A stretch of 5,601 nucleotides of DNA from Deltaproteobacteria bacterium (GTDB taxonomy: Bacteria; Desulfobacterota; Syntrophia; Syntrophales; Smithellaceae), in NCBI GenBank assembly GCA_011046295.1, contig DSAV01000104.1:1-5601 (forward strand), read 5' to 3'. Under the pieces are notes generated by a model that was not told where the DNA came from, did not search any database, and saw only the letters and a program-made list of their open reading frames with translations. This document shows, in pieces, positions 4,474-5,601 of this stretch; the stretch's first letter is position 1, and each line of letters begins with the position of its first letter. Both the position numbers and the translations under genes were made by a program.

Positions 4474-5601
4474 ATGGATAAAAAAACACAGGAAATGCTT
4501 AAAAAACTGCCGAAAATCGACGAATTACTTTTGCTTCTGGAGGAGCAGGATGTTTACACGCTGGCGCCGCGCGCGCTGGTTAAAAATATCTGCCGTAAAG
4601 CCGTGCAGGAGTTAAGAGAAAAAATAACCGGCCGCAGGAAAGACGAGCGTGAAGCAATATCCCTGGAAGCAAAAGATGTCGCCGGGGAAATTTACCAGAA
4701 GATAAAAAGTTTGCACGCTTATAATCTGCGCCGTGTGGTCAACGCCACGGGCGTTATACTGCATACCAATTTAGGCCGTGCGCCTTTGTGCCCGGAAGCC
4801 CTGCAAAGAATAAATGAAGTGGGCCGGGGCTATTCGAATCTGGAATTTAATTTAGCGAAAGGCGCGCGCGGGCTGCGCTATGACCATGTCTGTGGTCTTT
4901 TGTGCGCGTTGACCGGCGCCGAAGACGCGCTGATTGTCAACAATAACGCCGCGGCGGTACTGCTGGTAATTAACACGCTGGCGGAAGGTAAAGAAGCGAT
5001 AGTTTCGCGCGGCGAGCTTATTGAAATCGGCGGCGAATTCCGCATACCGGAAGTGATGAGCAAAAGCGCCGCGCGCCTGCGCGAGGTGGGCACAACCAAC
5101 CGCACGCGCCTTAGTGATTATGAAAAAGCGATAAACAAGCAAACCGGCCTGATTATGAAAGTGCATACCAGCAATTACCGTATTGTCGGTTTTACCGAAG
5201 AGGCGGAAATTGAAGCGCTGGTGGCGCTGGCCAAAAAGAAACGCGTCCCGGTAATGAATGATCTGGGCAGCGGCTGCCTGATTAATCTGGAAAATTACGG
5301 ACTGGAACATGAACCGACTGTGCGGGAAGTTTTGCAAGCCGGCGTTGATGTGGTGACGTTCAGCGGCGATAAACTTCTGGGCGGGCCGCAGGCGGGCATT
5401 ATTGTCGGCAAAAAGAGTGTCTTGGCCAAAATCAAAAAAAATCCGCTCAACCGCGCGTTGCGCATTGATAAGTTCACGTTAGCCGCTTTGGAAGCGACGC
5501 TCATGCATTATCTGAATCCGGAAGGGGCTGGTAAAAAATTACGTTCGTTAAAAGCCTTGACCGAGCCTGTTTCCGACGTAAAAAAACGCGCGCGCAAACT
5601 A
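4474..5601 (+). CDS. selA: L-seryl-tRNA(Sec) selenium transferase, C-terminus cut by window edge
   Basis: SelA is a PLP enzyme that converts Ser-tRNA(Sec) to Sec-tRNA(Sec) using selenophosphate. The frame is open from the ATG at 4474 to the window edge, giving 376 codons without a stop; the E. coli protein is about 463 residues, so roughly the last fifth is missing. Diagnostic stretches are VVNATGVILHTNLGRAPL (88-105), YSNLEFNLAKGARGLRYDHV (120-139), NNNAAAVLL (157-165), SRGELIEIGGEFRIPEVM (178-195), VGTTNRT (205-211), VHTSNYRIVGFT (230-241), NDLGSGCL (262-269), and the PLP lysine motif TFSGDKLLGGPQAG (295-308) with K300. An AGAGGA site (4463-4468) lies 5 bases before the ATG. The N-terminal KKLPKIDELL matches the usual SelA start. 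Its presence implies that the genome also has selB, selC (tRNA-Sec) and selD, none of which is in view. Confidence 0.97.
   Translation, partial: MDKKTQEMLKKLPKIDELLLLLEEQDVYTLAPRALVKNICRKAVQELREKITGRRKDEREAISLEAKDVAGEIYQKIKSLHAYNLRRVVNATGVILHTNLGRAPLCPEALQRINEVGRGYSNLEFNLAKGARGLRYDHVCGLLCALTGAEDALIVNNNAAAVLLVINTLAEGKEAIVSRGELIEIGGEFRIPEVMSKSAARLREVGTTNRTRLSDYEKAINKQTGLIMKVHTSNYRIVGFTEEAEIEALVALAKKKRVPVMNDLGSGCLINLENYGLEHEPTVREVLQAGVDVVTFSGDKLLGGPQAGIIVGKKSVLAKIKKNPLNRALRIDKFTLAALEATLMHYLNPEGAGKKLRSLKALTEPVSDVKKRARKL

Noticed and set aside
4852..5337. A 161-codon open frame on the minus strand
   Set aside because: It lies antisense to selA, which is continuous and matches its family throughout. 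The translation shows no recognisable domain and is a by-product of codon bias.

Overview
The window looks like a chromosomal housekeeping region of an anaerobic or facultatively anaerobic bacterium with moderate GC content. The split glycine decarboxylase (a gcvPA gene directly after gcvH), the divergent radical-SAM gene followed by selA, and the general protein character fit a Desulfobacterota-type organism such as the Syntrophales. That placement is an impression from the proteins, not a demonstrated assignment. I see no phage, insertion sequence, CRISPR, tRNA or rRNA signature.

Minus strand, read right to left from about 3116 to 1. A promoter with an inverted repeat inside its spacer (3088-3116) precedes a peptide deformylase gene (def, 2504-3061). 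A 122-base gap follows, holding a weak terminator-like hairpin and a compact promoter with three copies of a TCAAATACAAG-type repeat around a perfect TATAAT. Next comes what reads as one operon: a small tail-anchored double zinc-ribbon protein of unknown function (2052-2381), gcvT (951-2045, GTG start), gcvH (428-826), and gcvPA, which runs off the left edge (1-425). GcvPA (with GcvPB, expected just outside the window) decarboxylates glycine onto the lipoyl arm of GcvH. GcvT then releases ammonia and passes the C1 unit to tetrahydrofolate.

Plus strand, from about 3128 to the right edge. A HemN/HemW-family radical SAM protein (3187-4449) has an intact [4Fe-4S] cysteine triad, but I cannot see the HNxxYW motif that marks HemW. 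It is followed 24 bases later, behind a good ribosome binding site, by selA (4474 to beyond the edge), whose product converts Ser-tRNA(Sec) to Sec-tRNA(Sec). The organism is therefore expected to make selenoproteins.

The least explained elements are the zinc-ribbon protein at the head of the glycine cleavage operon, the two operator-like repeat arrangements (2409-2454 and 3091-3111), the atypical radical SAM enzyme beside selA, and a possible six-codon leader frame whose stop overlaps the start of that enzyme. I found no clear evidence of a wholly new multi-gene system.
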